Source of the DNA: Paragemmobacter straminiformis
Lineage (GTDB): Bacteria > Pseudomonadota > Alphaproteobacteria > Rhodobacterales > Rhodobacteraceae
Direction of reading: 5' to 3'
Assembly: GCF_014243445.1 (NCBI RefSeq)
Contig: NZ_JACLQD010000003.1
Location: 434,001-498,000, forward strand
Length of the DNA stretch: 64,000 bases
This document shows positions 17,101 through 26,557 of the stretch, one piece after another. How positions within the stretch are numbered: the first letter of the stretch is position 1; each line of letters opens with the position of its first letter. The translations under genes and the position numbers were made by a program. The notes below the pieces were generated by a model. It made no database searches and was not told the origin of the DNA. It was given only the letters and a program-made list of their open reading frames with translations.

Positions 17101-17186
17101 TCAGCCTTGCGAAAATACTCTCGGGGGGAGCGGCGCGCAGCGCTGCGGGGGGCGGACAGCCCCCCCGATTTTTCGCAGAAAAATCG
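17101..17186 (-). repeat. Dispersed intergenic element, copy B, ending in a GCA-loop palindrome
   Basis: It matches the reverse complement of copy A: CTTGCGAAAATACTC, CGGGGGGAG, a CGCGC core and GGGGGGCGGACAGCCCCCC. It runs into a perfect palindrome CGATTTTTC/GAAAAATCG at 17166-17186 with loop GCA, just 3 bp from the stop codon of the minus-strand gene at 17190. The palindrome probably acts as that gene's terminator; it resembles the palindromes at 2217-2374. Confidence 0.6.
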
Positions 17187-17189
17187 TGG

Positions 17190-18257
17190 TCAGCCAGATG
17201 CGGCGCGGCGGAGGCGGCGGAAGGCCCAGCTTTGCAGGGCGTGGATCAGCAGCATCGCCCCCGAGAGGGCCATGCCGATGATGCCGCCGACCAGCGCCCA
17301 TGCGGCACCCGTCGCGCGCAGCGTGGCACGCATGATCCTTGCCTTGCCCAGCACCTCGGCGCGGCCGACCATGCGCGGGCCTAGCGCCTCGGCGGCATTG
17401 CCGAGGCGGCGGGCATCGGTGGCGCTGTCCACCAGCGGCAAGAGGTGGAGCGCATCGGTCGTGCCGGTGGCGGCGCGGATGCGCTCTATCCCGCCAAGGG
17501 TGTCGGCCAGCGGGGCGAAAGCCTCCCAGCGCAGGGCGTTGTACAGGTCGTCGGCAGAGCGGGCCGAGGGCAGGGCATCCCATTTCACGCCGGATTTCAC
17601 CGCCGTGCGGACCATGCCGGTCACGCCGTCCGAAAGCCGACCCATGCCGCGGGCCACCTTGGCCGCACCCGCGCCCGCCTTGAGGGTGGCCGAGGTGCCG
17701 CCCGAAACGAGGATGGTCGCCGTGGCCGCGAGGCCCGCGAGGGACAGGCCAAGGTCGATATCGTCGATATCGGCACCTGCCATGTAATTCGCGGCGGCGC
17801 GGCCCACGCCCGCAAGGTCGCCCACAAAGGTCAGGTCCACGGGGGCGCGGCAGATCAGCACCTTGGACAGCGAGCATTGGGTGATGTCCCAGATGCAGCG
17901 GGCACAGTCGCCGGCCTGTTTCATCAGGCTTTCGTCGGTCGCCAAGGCCGCATCATAGGCGGCTTGCGTGTCGGGGGCGAGCGGGATGCCGCGTTCGTCG
18001 GCCAGCGCCCTGATGGCTGCCAGCGCGGGCCAGTTGCGCGGGGTCTCGGACAGCCGTGCGAGGATCAGGGTTTCGATCCGCGCGGGCGTCGCCCCTAACA
18101 GCAACATCCGGTCGGTCGCGGCGACGATTTCCGCCGCCGTCGCCTCGCGCCACGGGGAAAGTTCGGGCGACAGGGCGATGCGGGCCGTGGTCAGCAGCGA
18201 CAGCGCCACAGATGCGGCAAGGACCAGCGCCAGAAGCCGCCGGACCAGCCGCCGCAT
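17190..18257 (-). CDS. Conserved hypothetical membrane protein
   Basis: 355 residues, not recognised. Hydrophobic segments are at about residues 7-26 and 317-339, with weaker ones at 143-157 and 170-186. Four cysteines cluster at positions 118, 121, 128 and 136 (CARC ... C ... C), which could be disulfides or a metal site. The C-terminal tail is arginine-rich (RRLRRAASG). The gene is 3 bp from trpS and probably co-transcribed with it. Functions in envelope maintenance are possible, but nothing in the sequence shows this. Confidence 0.7.
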   Translation of the reverse strand: MRRLVRRLLALVLAASVALSLLTTARIALSPELSPWREATAAEIVAATDRMLLLGATPARIETLILARLSETPRNWPALAAIRALADERGIPLAPDTQAAYDAALATDESLMKQAGDCARCIWDITQCSLSKVLICRAPVDLTFVGDLAGVGRAAANYMAGADIDDIDLGLSLAGLAATATILVSGGTSATLKAGAGAAKVARGMGRLSDGVTGMVRTAVKSGVKWDALPSARSADDLYNALRWEAFAPLADTLGGIERIRAATGTTDALHLLPLVDSATDARRLGNAAEALGPRMVGRAEVLGKARIMRATLRATGAAWALVGGIIGMALSGAMLLIHALQSWAFRRLRRAASG

Positions 18258-18260
18258 GGC

Positions 18261-19289
18261 CTAGCCCCGACGCGAGCGGATCATGCCCACGATGTCATAG
18301 ACCTGATCGACGATCGGCCGCGCGATGGTGTCGGCGCGTTCCGCCCCCTCGCCCAGGATACGGTCGATTTCGGCGGTGTCCTGCATCAGGCGGTTCATTT
18401 CCAGCGTGATCGGTTCGAGCTTTGCCACGGCAAGATCGGCCAGCGCGGGCTTGAAGGTGCCGAATTGCGCGCCGGCATAGTCCTTGATGACCTGTTCGGC
18501 GGTGTGGCCGGCAAGGGCCGCGTAGATGTTGACAAGGTTCTTCGCCTCGGGCCGGTCCTTGAGGTCTGCCAGATTGTCGGGCAGGGGTTCGGGGTCGGTC
18601 TTGGCCTTGCGGATTTTTTTTGCGATGGTGTCGGCATCGTCGGTCAGGTTGATGCGCGACTGGTCCGAGGGGTCGGATTTCGACATCTTCTTGGTGCCGT
18701 CACGAAGCGACATGACGCGGGTCGCGGCGCCTTCGATCACGGGTTCGACCACGGGGAAGAAATCGACCTTGTAGTCGTTGTTGAACTTGATCGCGATGTC
18801 GCGGCAGAGTTCGAGGTGCTGTTTCTGGTCATCGCCCACGGGAACATGCGTGGCCTTGTAGGCAAGGATGTCGGCGGCCATGAGCGAGGGATAGGCGAAA
18901 AGGCCGAGCGAGACGTTTTCGGAATTCTTGCCCGCCTTGTCCTTGAACTGGGTCATGCGCGACATCCAGCCCATGCGGGCGATGCAGTTGAAGATCCAGC
19001 CAAGCTCGACATGCGCCGTGACCTGGGATTGGTTGAACAGGATCGAGCGTTTCGGGTCGATCCCCGCCGCGATGAAGGCGGCCGCCCCCTCGCGGGTTTG
19101 CTGGCGCAGCTTTTCGGGGTCTTGCCAGACGGTGATCGCGTGCATGTCGACCATGCAGTAGATCGTCTCGATGCCTTCGTCCTGCTTTTCCACGAAGCGT
19201 TTCAGCGCGCCGAGGTAATTGCCCAGCGTCAGCCCGCCCGAAGGCTGGATGCCCGAGAAGATGCGGGTCGGGAAGGCGGGTGCGGACAT
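18261..19289 (-). CDS. trpS: Tryptophanyl-tRNA synthetase
   Basis: A 342-residue class I synthetase. It has the HIGH-like element in [15 protein letters not shown] (residues about 14-28) and a KMSKS motif in [16 protein letters not shown]. Length is typical for bacterial TrpRS (about 330-350). It charges tRNA-Trp in the cytoplasm. A run of eight A residues on the coding strand near 18614 encodes Lys-Lys and keeps the frame intact. Confidence 0.96.
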   Translation of the reverse strand: MSAPAFPTRIFSGIQPSGGLTLGNYLGALKRFVEKQDEGIETIYCMVDMHAITVWQDPEKLRQQTREGAAAFIAAGIDPKRSILFNQSQVTAHVELGWIFNCIARMGWMSRMTQFKDKAGKNSENVSLGLFAYPSLMAADILAYKATHVPVGDDQKQHLELCRDIAIKFNNDYKVDFFPVVEPVIEGAATRVMSLRDGTKKMSKSDPSDQSRINLTDDADTIAKKIRKAKTDPEPLPDNLADLKDRPEAKNLVNIYAALAGHTAEQVIKDYAGAQFGTFKPALADLAVAKLEPITLEMNRLMQDTAEIDRILGEGAERADTIARPIVDQVYDIVGMIRSRRG

Positions 19290-19381
19290 GTGAACGGCCC
19301 TTGTCTGGAAGTTTTACGGGTTTCGGCTTATCGCTGGGGCTTCGGCGCGTCAATCAAAGCGCGAAAAGGAAAGAGTGACCG

Positions 19382-20071
19382 ATGGATGACCGCAACGCCC
19401 CGCCGTTGAACCCGCTGCCGCCTGTCGTCTGGGCACTGGCCCTGCCGATCATTGCGATGGAGGTGGTGCTTGGCCTTGGCGCAAGCGGGCTTGCGGGCGG
19501 GATGGAGGGCGCGGGCTGGCGGCTGGTTGCGATGGAGCGCTTTGCATTCTCGCCCGATCTGATGCGGTTGATGATCGAGCGGGGGGAATATCCGTGGCAG
19601 CACGTGTTGCGGCTGGTCGCCTATCCCGTGGTGCACGGGAATACGACGCATGCGATCTTTGCAGGGGTGATCCTGCTTGCCCTTGGCAAGATGGTGGGCG
19701 AGGTGTTCCGCTGGTGGGCGGTGCTGGTGGTGTTCTTCGGCGCGGCCCTTGCGGGGGCTGCGGCCTATACGCTGGTGCCGGCCATCCATGCGCCGCTGAT
19801 CGGGGCCTATCCGCCGGTTTACGGGCTGATCGGGGCGTTCACCTTTCTGCTTTGGGTGGGGCTTGCCGCGCAGGGGGCGAACAAGCTGCGGGCCTTTTCG
19901 ATGATCGGCTTCCTGCTGGGCGTGCAGTTGCTGTTCGGCCTGCTGTTCGGCGGGGGCTGGGAATGGCTGGCCGACGTTGCGGGGTTCGGCGCGGGGTTCG
20001 GTTTGTCTTTCGTCGTCAGCCCCGGCGGTTGGGCGCGGGTGATGGCCAAGCTGCGCCAGCGCCAGCGCTAG
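19382..20071 (+). CDS. Rhomboid-like membrane protein lacking the catalytic dyad
   Basis: 229 residues with about six membrane helices and the rhomboid layout: HGNTTHAI (residues 85-92) at the helix-2 histidine motif, then GAYPPVYGLIGAF (141-153) where active rhomboids have GxSGxxxGLxGA, and WLADVAGFGAGF (195-206) where they have AHxxGxxxG. The serine position is Tyr143 and the histidine position is Asp198. If this alignment is right the protein is a pseudoprotease. The coding start (ATG 19382) follows a GGAAAGAG leader. It converges with murJ, and the stop codons overlap. Confidence 0.75.
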   Translation: MDDRNAPPLNPLPPVVWALALPIIAMEVVLGLGASGLAGGMEGAGWRLVAMERFAFSPDLMRLMIERGEYPWQHVLRLVAYPVVHGNTTHAIFAGVILLALGKMVGEVFRWWAVLVVFFGAALAGAAAYTLVPAIHAPLIGAYPPVYGLIGAFTFLLWVGLAAQGANKLRAFSMIGFLLGVQLLFGLLFGGGWEWLADVAGFGAGFGLSFVVSPGGWARVMAKLRQRQR

Positions 20072-21603
20072 CGGCGCAAGGCGCGCAGGTCTGACGGGCG
20101 GAAGGCTTTGAACAGAACGCCCGCAGCCGCATAGGTGACGATGCCAAGCAGGATCAGCGCCGACAGCGCCGCATACCGCCAGCCGTGCAGCGCGAGGGCG
20201 GGGGCAAGCAGGGTCTGGCCGCCCCAAAGCGCCGCGCCCATGACAGCCGAGGCCGCGACGATGCGGGGCGCGCGGTGGCGCATACGGTCATCGAAATGCG
20301 CTTCGGGGCCCATCGCCTGCGCGCCGCGCCAGAGTTGCCAGACCATGACCCAGCCCGACAGCGTGGTGGCAAGGGCGGCTGCGGAAAACCCGATCAGGGG
20401 CAGCAGGCCCACGGCGATGGCCACGTTTACCAGCATCGAGATGGCGGCATAGTTGAACGGGCGGCGCGTGTCCTCGCGGGCGTAGTAAAGCGGCTGGAAC
20501 ACCTTGTGCAGCACGAAAGCGGGCAGGCCCGCGCCGTAGATGGCAAGGGCAAGCGCCGTCGCGGTGGCATCGGCGGCGGTAAAGGCGCCGCGCTGGTAAA
20601 GCACGGTCGTCAGCGGCAGGGCCATGACCACCAGCGCAACGGCGGCAGGCACGGTCAGCAGCAGCGCGAACTCGGTGCCACGGTTGAAGCTGGCGCGGCC
20701 CCCCGTCGCATCGCCCGCGCGCAGGCGGCGCGACAGGTCGGGCAGAAGCACCGTGCCGATGGCGATGCCGACAACCCCGAGGGGGAGCTGGTAAAGCCGG
20801 TCGGCATAGACGAGCCAGGAGACAGCGCCTTCGGTGTAGCTGGCGACCTGACGCCCGACGAGCAGGTTGATCTGCACCACGCCCCCCGCCAGTACGGCAG
20901 GGGCGGCGATCTTTGCCAGACGCACCAGTTCGGGCGTGAGCCGTGGCAATCCGGGGTGGAAGCGGAAGCCGATGCGATGGGCCGCGACCCAGGTAAAGGC
21001 AAGCTGTGCGATGCCGGTGACGGGAACGGTCCAAGCCAGCGTCAGGCCCATGTCCCAGCCCGCGCGGGCTGCGACAAGCATGGCGGCGATGAAGATCAGG
21101 TTCATCAGAACCGGCACGAAGCCCGCTTCGGTGAAATGGCCGAAGGCGTTCAGAACGCCTGAAAGCAGGGCGACGAGCGAGATGAACAGGATGTAGGAAA
21201 AGCAGATCTGCCCGAACACCACCGCCATGTCGAAACGGGCATCGCCCGCAAAGCCCGAGGCCATCGCCCAGACGAGCCACGGCATGGCGAGCGTGCCGAT
21301 GACGGAAAAGACGATCAGCACGGCGGCAAGGCCATTGAAGGCATCGCGGGCGAAACCCTTGGCGTCCTCGCCCGCTTCCAGTTTCTTGGCGAACATCGGC
21401 ACGAAGGCCATGTTGAAGGCGCCCTCGGCAAAGAAGCGGCGGAACATGTTGGGCAGGGAAAACGCGACGTTGAAGGCATCGGCCACCGGCCCCGCGCCAA
21501 GATAGGCGGCCATCATCACGTCGCGGGCAAAACCTGCACCGCGCGACAAAAGCGTCCATCCGCCGACCGTCAGGACAGAGCGGATCAGCCGGATCGGTTG
21601 CAT
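20068..21603 (-). CDS. murJ: Lipid II flippase MurJ (MviN)
   Basis: A 511-residue polytopic protein of the MOP superfamily that moves lipid II across the inner membrane in peptidoglycan synthesis. The N terminus shows RSVLTVGGWTLLSRGAGFARDVMMAAYLGAGPVADAFNVAFSLPNMFRRFFAEGAFNMAFVPMF, with the R..GF.RD and NMFRR..AEGAF motifs diagnostic of MurJ. About 14 helices are present. Its ATG shares one base with the glnD stop (TAATG), so the two are coupled, an arrangement common in alphaproteobacteria. Confidence 0.95.
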   Translation of the reverse strand: MQPIRLIRSVLTVGGWTLLSRGAGFARDVMMAAYLGAGPVADAFNVAFSLPNMFRRFFAEGAFNMAFVPMFAKKLEAGEDAKGFARDAFNGLAAVLIVFSVIGTLAMPWLVWAMASGFAGDARFDMAVVFGQICFSYILFISLVALLSGVLNAFGHFTEAGFVPVLMNLIFIAAMLVAARAGWDMGLTLAWTVPVTGIAQLAFTWVAAHRIGFRFHPGLPRLTPELVRLAKIAAPAVLAGGVVQINLLVGRQVASYTEGAVSWLVYADRLYQLPLGVVGIAIGTVLLPDLSRRLRAGDATGGRASFNRGTEFALLLTVPAAVALVVMALPLTTVLYQRGAFTAADATATALALAIYGAGLPAFVLHKVFQPLYYAREDTRRPFNYAAISMLVNVAIAVGLLPLIGFSAAALATTLSGWVMVWQLWRGAQAMGPEAHFDDRMRHRAPRIVAASAVMGAALWGGQTLLAPALALHGWRYAALSALILLGIVTYAAAGVLFKAFRPSDLRALRR

Positions 21604-24392
21604 TAGCCCTGTGCCCGTTCGGCGCCTTCGGAGATCGCTTGGCGCAGCTTCCTTTCGAGCGCCTCTTGCCGCGCTTTCTGGTGCAGTTTCAAGCCGAACA
21701 TGTCCTTGACGTAGAAGGTGTCGACCACCTGCGCACCGAAAGTCGCGATCACGGCGCTGGCGATGTAGATGTTGTTCGCCGCCAGCGTGCGCGTCAGGTC
21801 ATACAGCAGGCCCGGACGGTCGCGGGTGTCGACCTCGACGATGGTGTAGATTTCCGACCCTTCGTTGTCGAAGGTGATGTGGGTCGGGAAACGGAACTCG
21901 CGTTCGCGCTTCTTGATCTTGTCGCGGTCCTTCAGCGCCTCGCGGGCCAGAACCTCGCCCTTGAGGGTCTTGTGGATCATCTGGCTCAGGCGGGGCAGGC
22001 GGCTGACCTCGTAGGGTTTGCCCTCGGCGTCCTGGATCCAGAACACGGCGGTGGCGTAGCCGTCCTTTGACGTATAGGTCCGCGCGTCGACCACGTTGGC
22101 CCCGACCAGCGCCAAGGCCCCCGCAAGGCGCGAGAAGATGCCGGGGTGGTCGGCAAGGGCGAATGAGGCGCGGGTGGCATCGCGGTCAGGGTCGGGGTGC
22201 AGGTCGATGCGGATTTCGTCGTCGCGCAGGCCGCGCAACTGGTTGGCAAAGATGACATGGCTGTCGGTCGGCAGGCCCTGCCAATAGGGCGGGTAATGGC
22301 GGGCGCATTCGGCACGCAGGTCGTCTGCCGTCCATTCGGTCAGGCGCTGTTGCAGCGCGCGCTTGGCTTCGTCCTCGCGCTTTTCGCGGTTGAGGGTTTC
22401 AAGCCCGCCTTCCAGCGCGTCGGAGGTCTTTTGGTACAGCTGGCGCAGCAGCATGGCTTTCCAGTTGTTCCACGTGCCCGGTCCCACGCCGCGGATGTCG
22501 CAGACCGTCAGCACGGTAAGCAGATCAAGCCGTTTGCGCGATTTCACCGCCTTGGCAAAGTCGCGCACGGTGCGCGGGTCGCCGATGTCGCGCTTTTGCG
22601 CGGTGTCGGACATGAGCAGGTGATAGCGCACCAGCCATTCGACGGTTTCCGATTCCTCGGCCGTCAGGCCAAGGCGCGGGCAGACGCGGCGGGCGATCTG
22701 CGCGCCGATGATGGAATGGTCCTCGGGGCGGCCCTTGCCGATGTCATGCAGCAGCAAGGCGACGTAAAGCACCTTGCGGTTGACGCCATCCTTGAGGATG
22801 CCCGAGACGACGGGAAGCTCCTCGACCAGCTCGCCGCGCTCGATCTGGGCAAGGATGCTGATGCATTGGATGATATGCTCGTCGACCGTGTAGTGATGGT
22901 AGACGTTGAACTGCATCATCGCGACGATGGGTTCGAATTCGGGGATGAAGGCCGAGATCACCTCGAGCTCGTTCATCCGGCGCAGGGCGCGTTCGGGATT
23001 GCCGTGACGCAGGAGCAGGTCGATGAAGATCTGCACGGCCTCGGGGTCGGTCCGCATGTCTTCGTCGATCAGGTGCAGGTTCGACGCGATCAGGCGCATG
23101 ACGTTGGGGTGAAGCAGGTAGCCGGTGCGCAGCGCCTCTTCGAAGACGCGCAGAAGGTTCAGCTTGTCGGCGAGGAAGGTCTTGGCCTCGGCCACGTCGA
23201 TGCGGCCCTGCACCAGTTTGAAGCCGGCCTTGACGCGTTTGGTGCGCTTGAACATTCCCAGAAGGCTGGCTTCGGGCTTGGCGTGGCGCGCTTCGAGTTG
23301 CGTCAGGAACACGCGGGTCAATTCGCCCACGCGGGTGGCGTGGCGGAAGTAGTCCTGCATGAAATGCTCGACCGCGCGGCGGCCTCCGGCATCGCGGTAG
23401 CCCATGCGGGCCGCGACCTCGACCTGCAGGTCGAAGGTCAGCGTATCGGTGGCGCGGCCGGTGACGTAATGCAGGTGGCAGCGCGCGGCCCAGAGGAAAT
23501 CTTCGGCGCGGGTGAAGATGCCGTATTCCTCGCGGCTGAGCAGGCCGATCTGCACCAGCCCTTCGGCGCTGGGCACACGGTTGAGGTATTTGCCGATCCA
23601 GTAAAGCGTTTGCAGGTCGCGCAGGCCGCCTTTGGCCTCTTTCACGTTGGGTTCCAGCACATAGCGTTGCCCGCCCTGCCGCTTGTGGCGTTCGGCGCGT
23701 TCGGCGAGTTTGGCTTCGATGAATTCGGGGCCGGAATTGCGGAACAACTCGCCCCAGAGACGGTCGCCGAGTTCGGTGGACAGGGGTTCGTATCCGGCGA
23801 CGAAGCGGTGTTCCAGAAGGGCGGTGCGGATGGTGACATCCTCGCGCCCGAGGCGCAGGCAGTCTTTGACCGTGCGGCTTGAGTGGCCGACCTTAAGTTT
23901 CAGGTCCCACAGCATGTAAAGCATCGATTCGATGACGCTTTCCGCCCAGGGGGTGATTTTCCACGGGGTGAGGAACAACAGGTCCACATCGGAATGCGGG
24001 GCCATTTCGGCACGGCCGTAGCCGCCGACGCCAAGAACGGCGATCCGCTCGGCCTCGGTCGGGTTCGGAAGCGGATGGAGGTGGTCGAGCGCCACGTGGA
24101 AGGCGGTGATGACCAGCCCGTCGGTCAGATGCGCCTGTGCGCGGATCAGCGGGCGGGCGGCATGGGGGCGGCGGGTGAAGGCCTCGGCCAGCAGGGCGTT
24201 GGCGCGGGACTTGGCCTCGAGCAGATGGCGCACGGCGATGGCGCGGGCGGCCTTGGCATCGGGGGCGGTGGCGATTTCGGCGCCAATGGCGGCGCGCAGG
24301 GCGGGGACGTTCACAAGATCGGACCCCGGCACGAGCAACTCGGCCGGGGCTTGGGTCAGGATCGCGGGGGCGGCCAGTCGGGCCGGTGACAT
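21603..24392 (-). CDS. glnD: [Protein-PII] uridylyltransferase / uridylyl-removing enzyme
   Basis: A 929-residue nitrogen-status sensor that uridylylates PII when glutamine is low and removes UMP when it is high. Domains in order: a nucleotidyltransferase with GVGGYGRAEMAPHSDVDLLF (residues 121-140, metal aspartates 135 and 137), a GlnD linker domain, an HD hydrolase domain with HHYTVDEHIIQCI and LLLHDIGKGRPEDHS (about 490-565), and two C-terminal ACT domains (around 735 and 845) that bind glutamine. Length agrees with alphaproteobacterial GlnD. Confidence 0.96.
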   Translation of the reverse strand: MSPARLAAPAILTQAPAELLVPGSDLVNVPALRAAIGAEIATAPDAKAARAIAVRHLLEAKSRANALLAEAFTRRPHAARPLIRAQAHLTDGLVITAFHVALDHLHPLPNPTEAERIAVLGVGGYGRAEMAPHSDVDLLFLTPWKITPWAESVIESMLYMLWDLKLKVGHSSRTVKDCLRLGREDVTIRTALLEHRFVAGYEPLSTELGDRLWGELFRNSGPEFIEAKLAERAERHKRQGGQRYVLEPNVKEAKGGLRDLQTLYWIGKYLNRVPSAEGLVQIGLLSREEYGIFTRAEDFLWAARCHLHYVTGRATDTLTFDLQVEVAARMGYRDAGGRRAVEHFMQDYFRHATRVGELTRVFLTQLEARHAKPEASLLGMFKRTKRVKAGFKLVQGRIDVAEAKTFLADKLNLLRVFEEALRTGYLLHPNVMRLIASNLHLIDEDMRTDPEAVQIFIDLLLRHGNPERALRRMNELEVISAFIPEFEPIVAMMQFNVYHHYTVDEHIIQCISILAQIERGELVEELPVVSGILKDGVNRKVLYVALLLHDIGKGRPEDHSIIGAQIARRVCPRLGLTAEESETVEWLVRYHLLMSDTAQKRDIGDPRTVRDFAKAVKSRKRLDLLTVLTVCDIRGVGPGTWNNWKAMLLRQLYQKTSDALEGGLETLNREKREDEAKRALQQRLTEWTADDLRAECARHYPPYWQGLPTDSHVIFANQLRGLRDDEIRIDLHPDPDRDATRASFALADHPGIFSRLAGALALVGANVVDARTYTSKDGYATAVFWIQDAEGKPYEVSRLPRLSQMIHKTLKGEVLAREALKDRDKIKKREREFRFPTHITFDNEGSEIYTIVEVDTRDRPGLLYDLTRTLAANNIYIASAVIATFGAQVVDTFYVKDMFGLKLHQKARQEALERKLRQAISEGAERAQG

Positions 24393-24405
24393 CGGGGGCG
24401 CCGCC

Positions 24406-25566
24406 TCAGAAGCCGGCGCCGCCGAAGCTGCGGGGAGCGGGGTCGATCACGACAACGGTGCCGTTCTGGATCTGCGCCACCGCAAGGCCGCGTTCGTTGG
24501 TGCCGTCGGCCAGAAGGCGGAAGACGCCGTTCACTCCGGCAAAGCCCGCGCCCTGGGTCAGCGCCGCCCGGTCAAGGCCCGCGCCCTGTTTGGCCAATGC
24601 GCCGATGGCGGCGATGGCGTCATAGGCGACGGCGGACACGGGATGGGGTGCCTCGCCGAAGGCGGCGGCGTAGCGGACCTGATATTGCGCGTAGAGCGCG
24701 GGGTCCGGAACGGCGAACCAGCCGCCTTGCACGCCGGGAAGGGCGAGCGTGGCCGAGGGGATGTCCCAGCGCGTCAGGCCGATATACTGGAAAACGGCAG
24801 GGCTGACGCCGTTCTCCGACAGGAGCTGCGAGACGAGCGGCAGGGCACCGGCCGCATCGGCCGTCAGGAAGACGGCCTGCGCGCCCGAGGATTTGGCCTG
24901 CGCGGCAATGCCCGGAACCGCCTGCACGATGCCGTTCTGCGAGAATTCGTAAGACCCCTGCGCCACGACCGACCCGCCCGCCGCAGAAATGCCGCGCTGG
25001 ATGGCGTTGCGACCGGCCTCGCCCGAGGTGTTCTGGTCCGAGACGATCATGATCTTCGACTTGCCGCTTTTGACGGCATAGGAGGCCAGACGCTTTGCGC
25101 TGTTGTCGAAAGTGGGGCCAAGGACGAAGACATTGCCCCCCGCGATGGCGGGGTTGTTCGAGAAGGACAGCACGTTCACGCCCGATGCGGCGACGGCCAC
25201 GCCTGCGGCATTGGCCTCTTCGGCGCGCAGGGGGCCGACGATGATCTTGGCGCCATCGGCCACGGCCTGTTGCGCGGCGCTGGCGGCCTGTGCGGGGCTG
25301 GCCGCCGTGGGATAGACGCGCAGGTCGATCTGGACCGAGGCAAGATCGGTGATCGCCATGCGCGCCGCATTCTCGAGGCTGCGGGCCAGAAGCTCGTCAG
25401 ACGCGTCGCCCGACCCTGCGGGGACAAGCAGCGCCACGGCGACGGGTTTGCCCGCGTCGAGGCCCGCCCCGGTCGAGACGGGTTCGCAGGCGGCAAGCGC
25501 GAGCGCGGCAAGAGCTGCGGCCGCAAGGGCCAGTGACTTGCGGGCGCGTGACAAAACAGAGAACAT
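24406..25566 (-). CDS. Penicillin-binding protein activator, LpoA-like lipoprotein
   Basis: 386 residues. It has a lipoprotein signal peptide with a lipobox ending at Cys27 (ALAAC), then a type I periplasmic binding fold (VALLVPAGSGDASDELLARSLENAARMAI; GAKIIVGPLRAEEA; SKIMIVSDQNTSGEAG). This matches the penicillin-binding protein activator/YraM family rather than amino acid ABC binding proteins, because no permease is nearby. Outer-membrane LpoA stimulates PBP1a in enterics; that role is inferred. The gene is divergent from rsmI, as is usual for this locus. Confidence 0.85.
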   Translation of the reverse strand: MFSVLSRARKSLALAAAALAALALAACEPVSTGAGLDAGKPVAVALLVPAGSGDASDELLARSLENAARMAITDLASVQIDLRVYPTAASPAQAASAAQQAVADGAKIIVGPLRAEEANAAGVAVAASGVNVLSFSNNPAIAGGNVFVLGPTFDNSAKRLASYAVKSGKSKIMIVSDQNTSGEAGRNAIQRGISAAGGSVVAQGSYEFSQNGIVQAVPGIAAQAKSSGAQAVFLTADAAGALPLVSQLLSENGVSPAVFQYIGLTRWDIPSATLALPGVQGGWFAVPDPALYAQYQVRYAAAFGEAPHPVSAVAYDAIAAIGALAKQGAGLDRAALTQGAGFAGVNGVFRLLADGTNERGLAVAQIQNGTVVVIDPAPRSFGGAGF

Positions 25567-25672
25567 GCGACTTCCTCATTCCTTGGGGGCGCAGCGGCTT
25601 TACAGCACATGAATGGCTTGCAAGCCTAGGATGTTCCCTGCGGGAAGTAAACTTGTCAGGGGAGCGACCACG

Positions 25673-26557
25673 ATGACACAGCACGGGCCGGGCGGCGGCA
25701 GCTATACCATCGGCGGAAAGCCCCTTGCGGCGGGGTTGTATCTGGTCGCAACGCCGATCGGCGCGGCGCGGGACATCACCTTGCGCGCGCTCGACATCCT
25801 CGCCACGGCCGATGTGCTGGCGGCCGAGGACACGCGGACCCTGCGGCACCTGATGGAGATCCACGGCATCGGCCTTGGCGACCGGCCACTGGTGCCCTGC
25901 CATGACCATAACGAGGCTGCGGCCAGCCCGCGCCTGCTGCGCGCCATCGAAGAGGGCAAGTCGGTCGCCTATGCCTCCGAGGCGGGAACGCCGATGGTGT
26001 CGGACCCCGGCTTCCCGCTGGCCCGCGCGGCCATCGCGGCGGGCTTGCCGGTGATCGCGGCACCCGGCCCTTCGGCGGCCCTGTGCGCGCTGACGGTTTC
26101 GGGACTGCCCTCGGACCGGTTCCTCTTTGCAGGCTTCGCCCCGGCGGCGGCCGGAGCGCGACGGACCTTCCTCGAGGGTCTGAAGTCGATGCAGGCGACG
26201 GTGATCTTCTATGAATCGCCCAAGCGCATTAACCAAATGTTGGAAGAATTGTCGCAGAACTGGGGGGCAATGAGGCAAGCTGCCTTGTGCAGAGAACTGA
26301 CGAAGCGATTCGAGGAAGTGACGCGGGGCACGCTGGGCGAACTTGTCGAGGCCTATGCCGGACGGGACGTGAAGGGTGAAATCGTGCTGCTTGTCGATCG
26401 CGCGGCAGAGCGGGTCGCGGATACCGCCGATTGGGAAGCGGCACTCGAAGCGGCGCTGGAACGGATGACGGTGAAGGATGCGGCGGCGATGGTGGCGGAA
26501 GCCTATGACCTTCCCCGGCGCGAGGTGTATCAGGTGGCCCTGAAGCGGGGGAAATGA
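25673..26557 (+). CDS. rsmI: 16S rRNA (cytidine(1402)-2'-O)-methyltransferase
   Basis: A 294-residue tetrapyrrole-methylase-fold enzyme that methylates the ribose of C1402 in the 30S decoding centre. Signature blocks are LYLVATPIGAARDITLRAL, AAEDTRTLRHLM, YASEAGTPMVSDPGF and PVIAAPGPSAALCAL. ATG 25673 is preferred with GGGGAG upstream; the start at 25613 would add 20 non-homologous residues. The order rsmI-yraN-gshB next to an LpoA-like gene is widely conserved. Confidence 0.94.
   Translation: MTQHGPGGGSYTIGGKPLAAGLYLVATPIGAARDITLRALDILATADVLAAEDTRTLRHLMEIHGIGLGDRPLVPCHDHNEAAASPRLLRAIEEGKSVAYASEAGTPMVSDPGFPLARAAIAAGLPVIAAPGPSAALCALTVSGLPSDRFLFAGFAPAAAGARRTFLEGLKSMQATVIFYESPKRINQMLEELSQNWGAMRQAALCRELTKRFEEVTRGTLGELVEAYAGRDVKGEIVLLVDRAAERVADTADWEAALEAALERMTVKDAAAMVAEAYDLPRREVYQVALKRGK

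Noticed and set aside
18605-18625. A frameshift in trpS at a run of eight identical bases
   Set aside because: The frame reads through intact and the protein has normal length and motifs on both sides.
22197-23882. A plus-strand open frame of about 560 codons opposite glnD
   Set aside because: glnD is supported by motifs along its whole length; the antisense frame has none.
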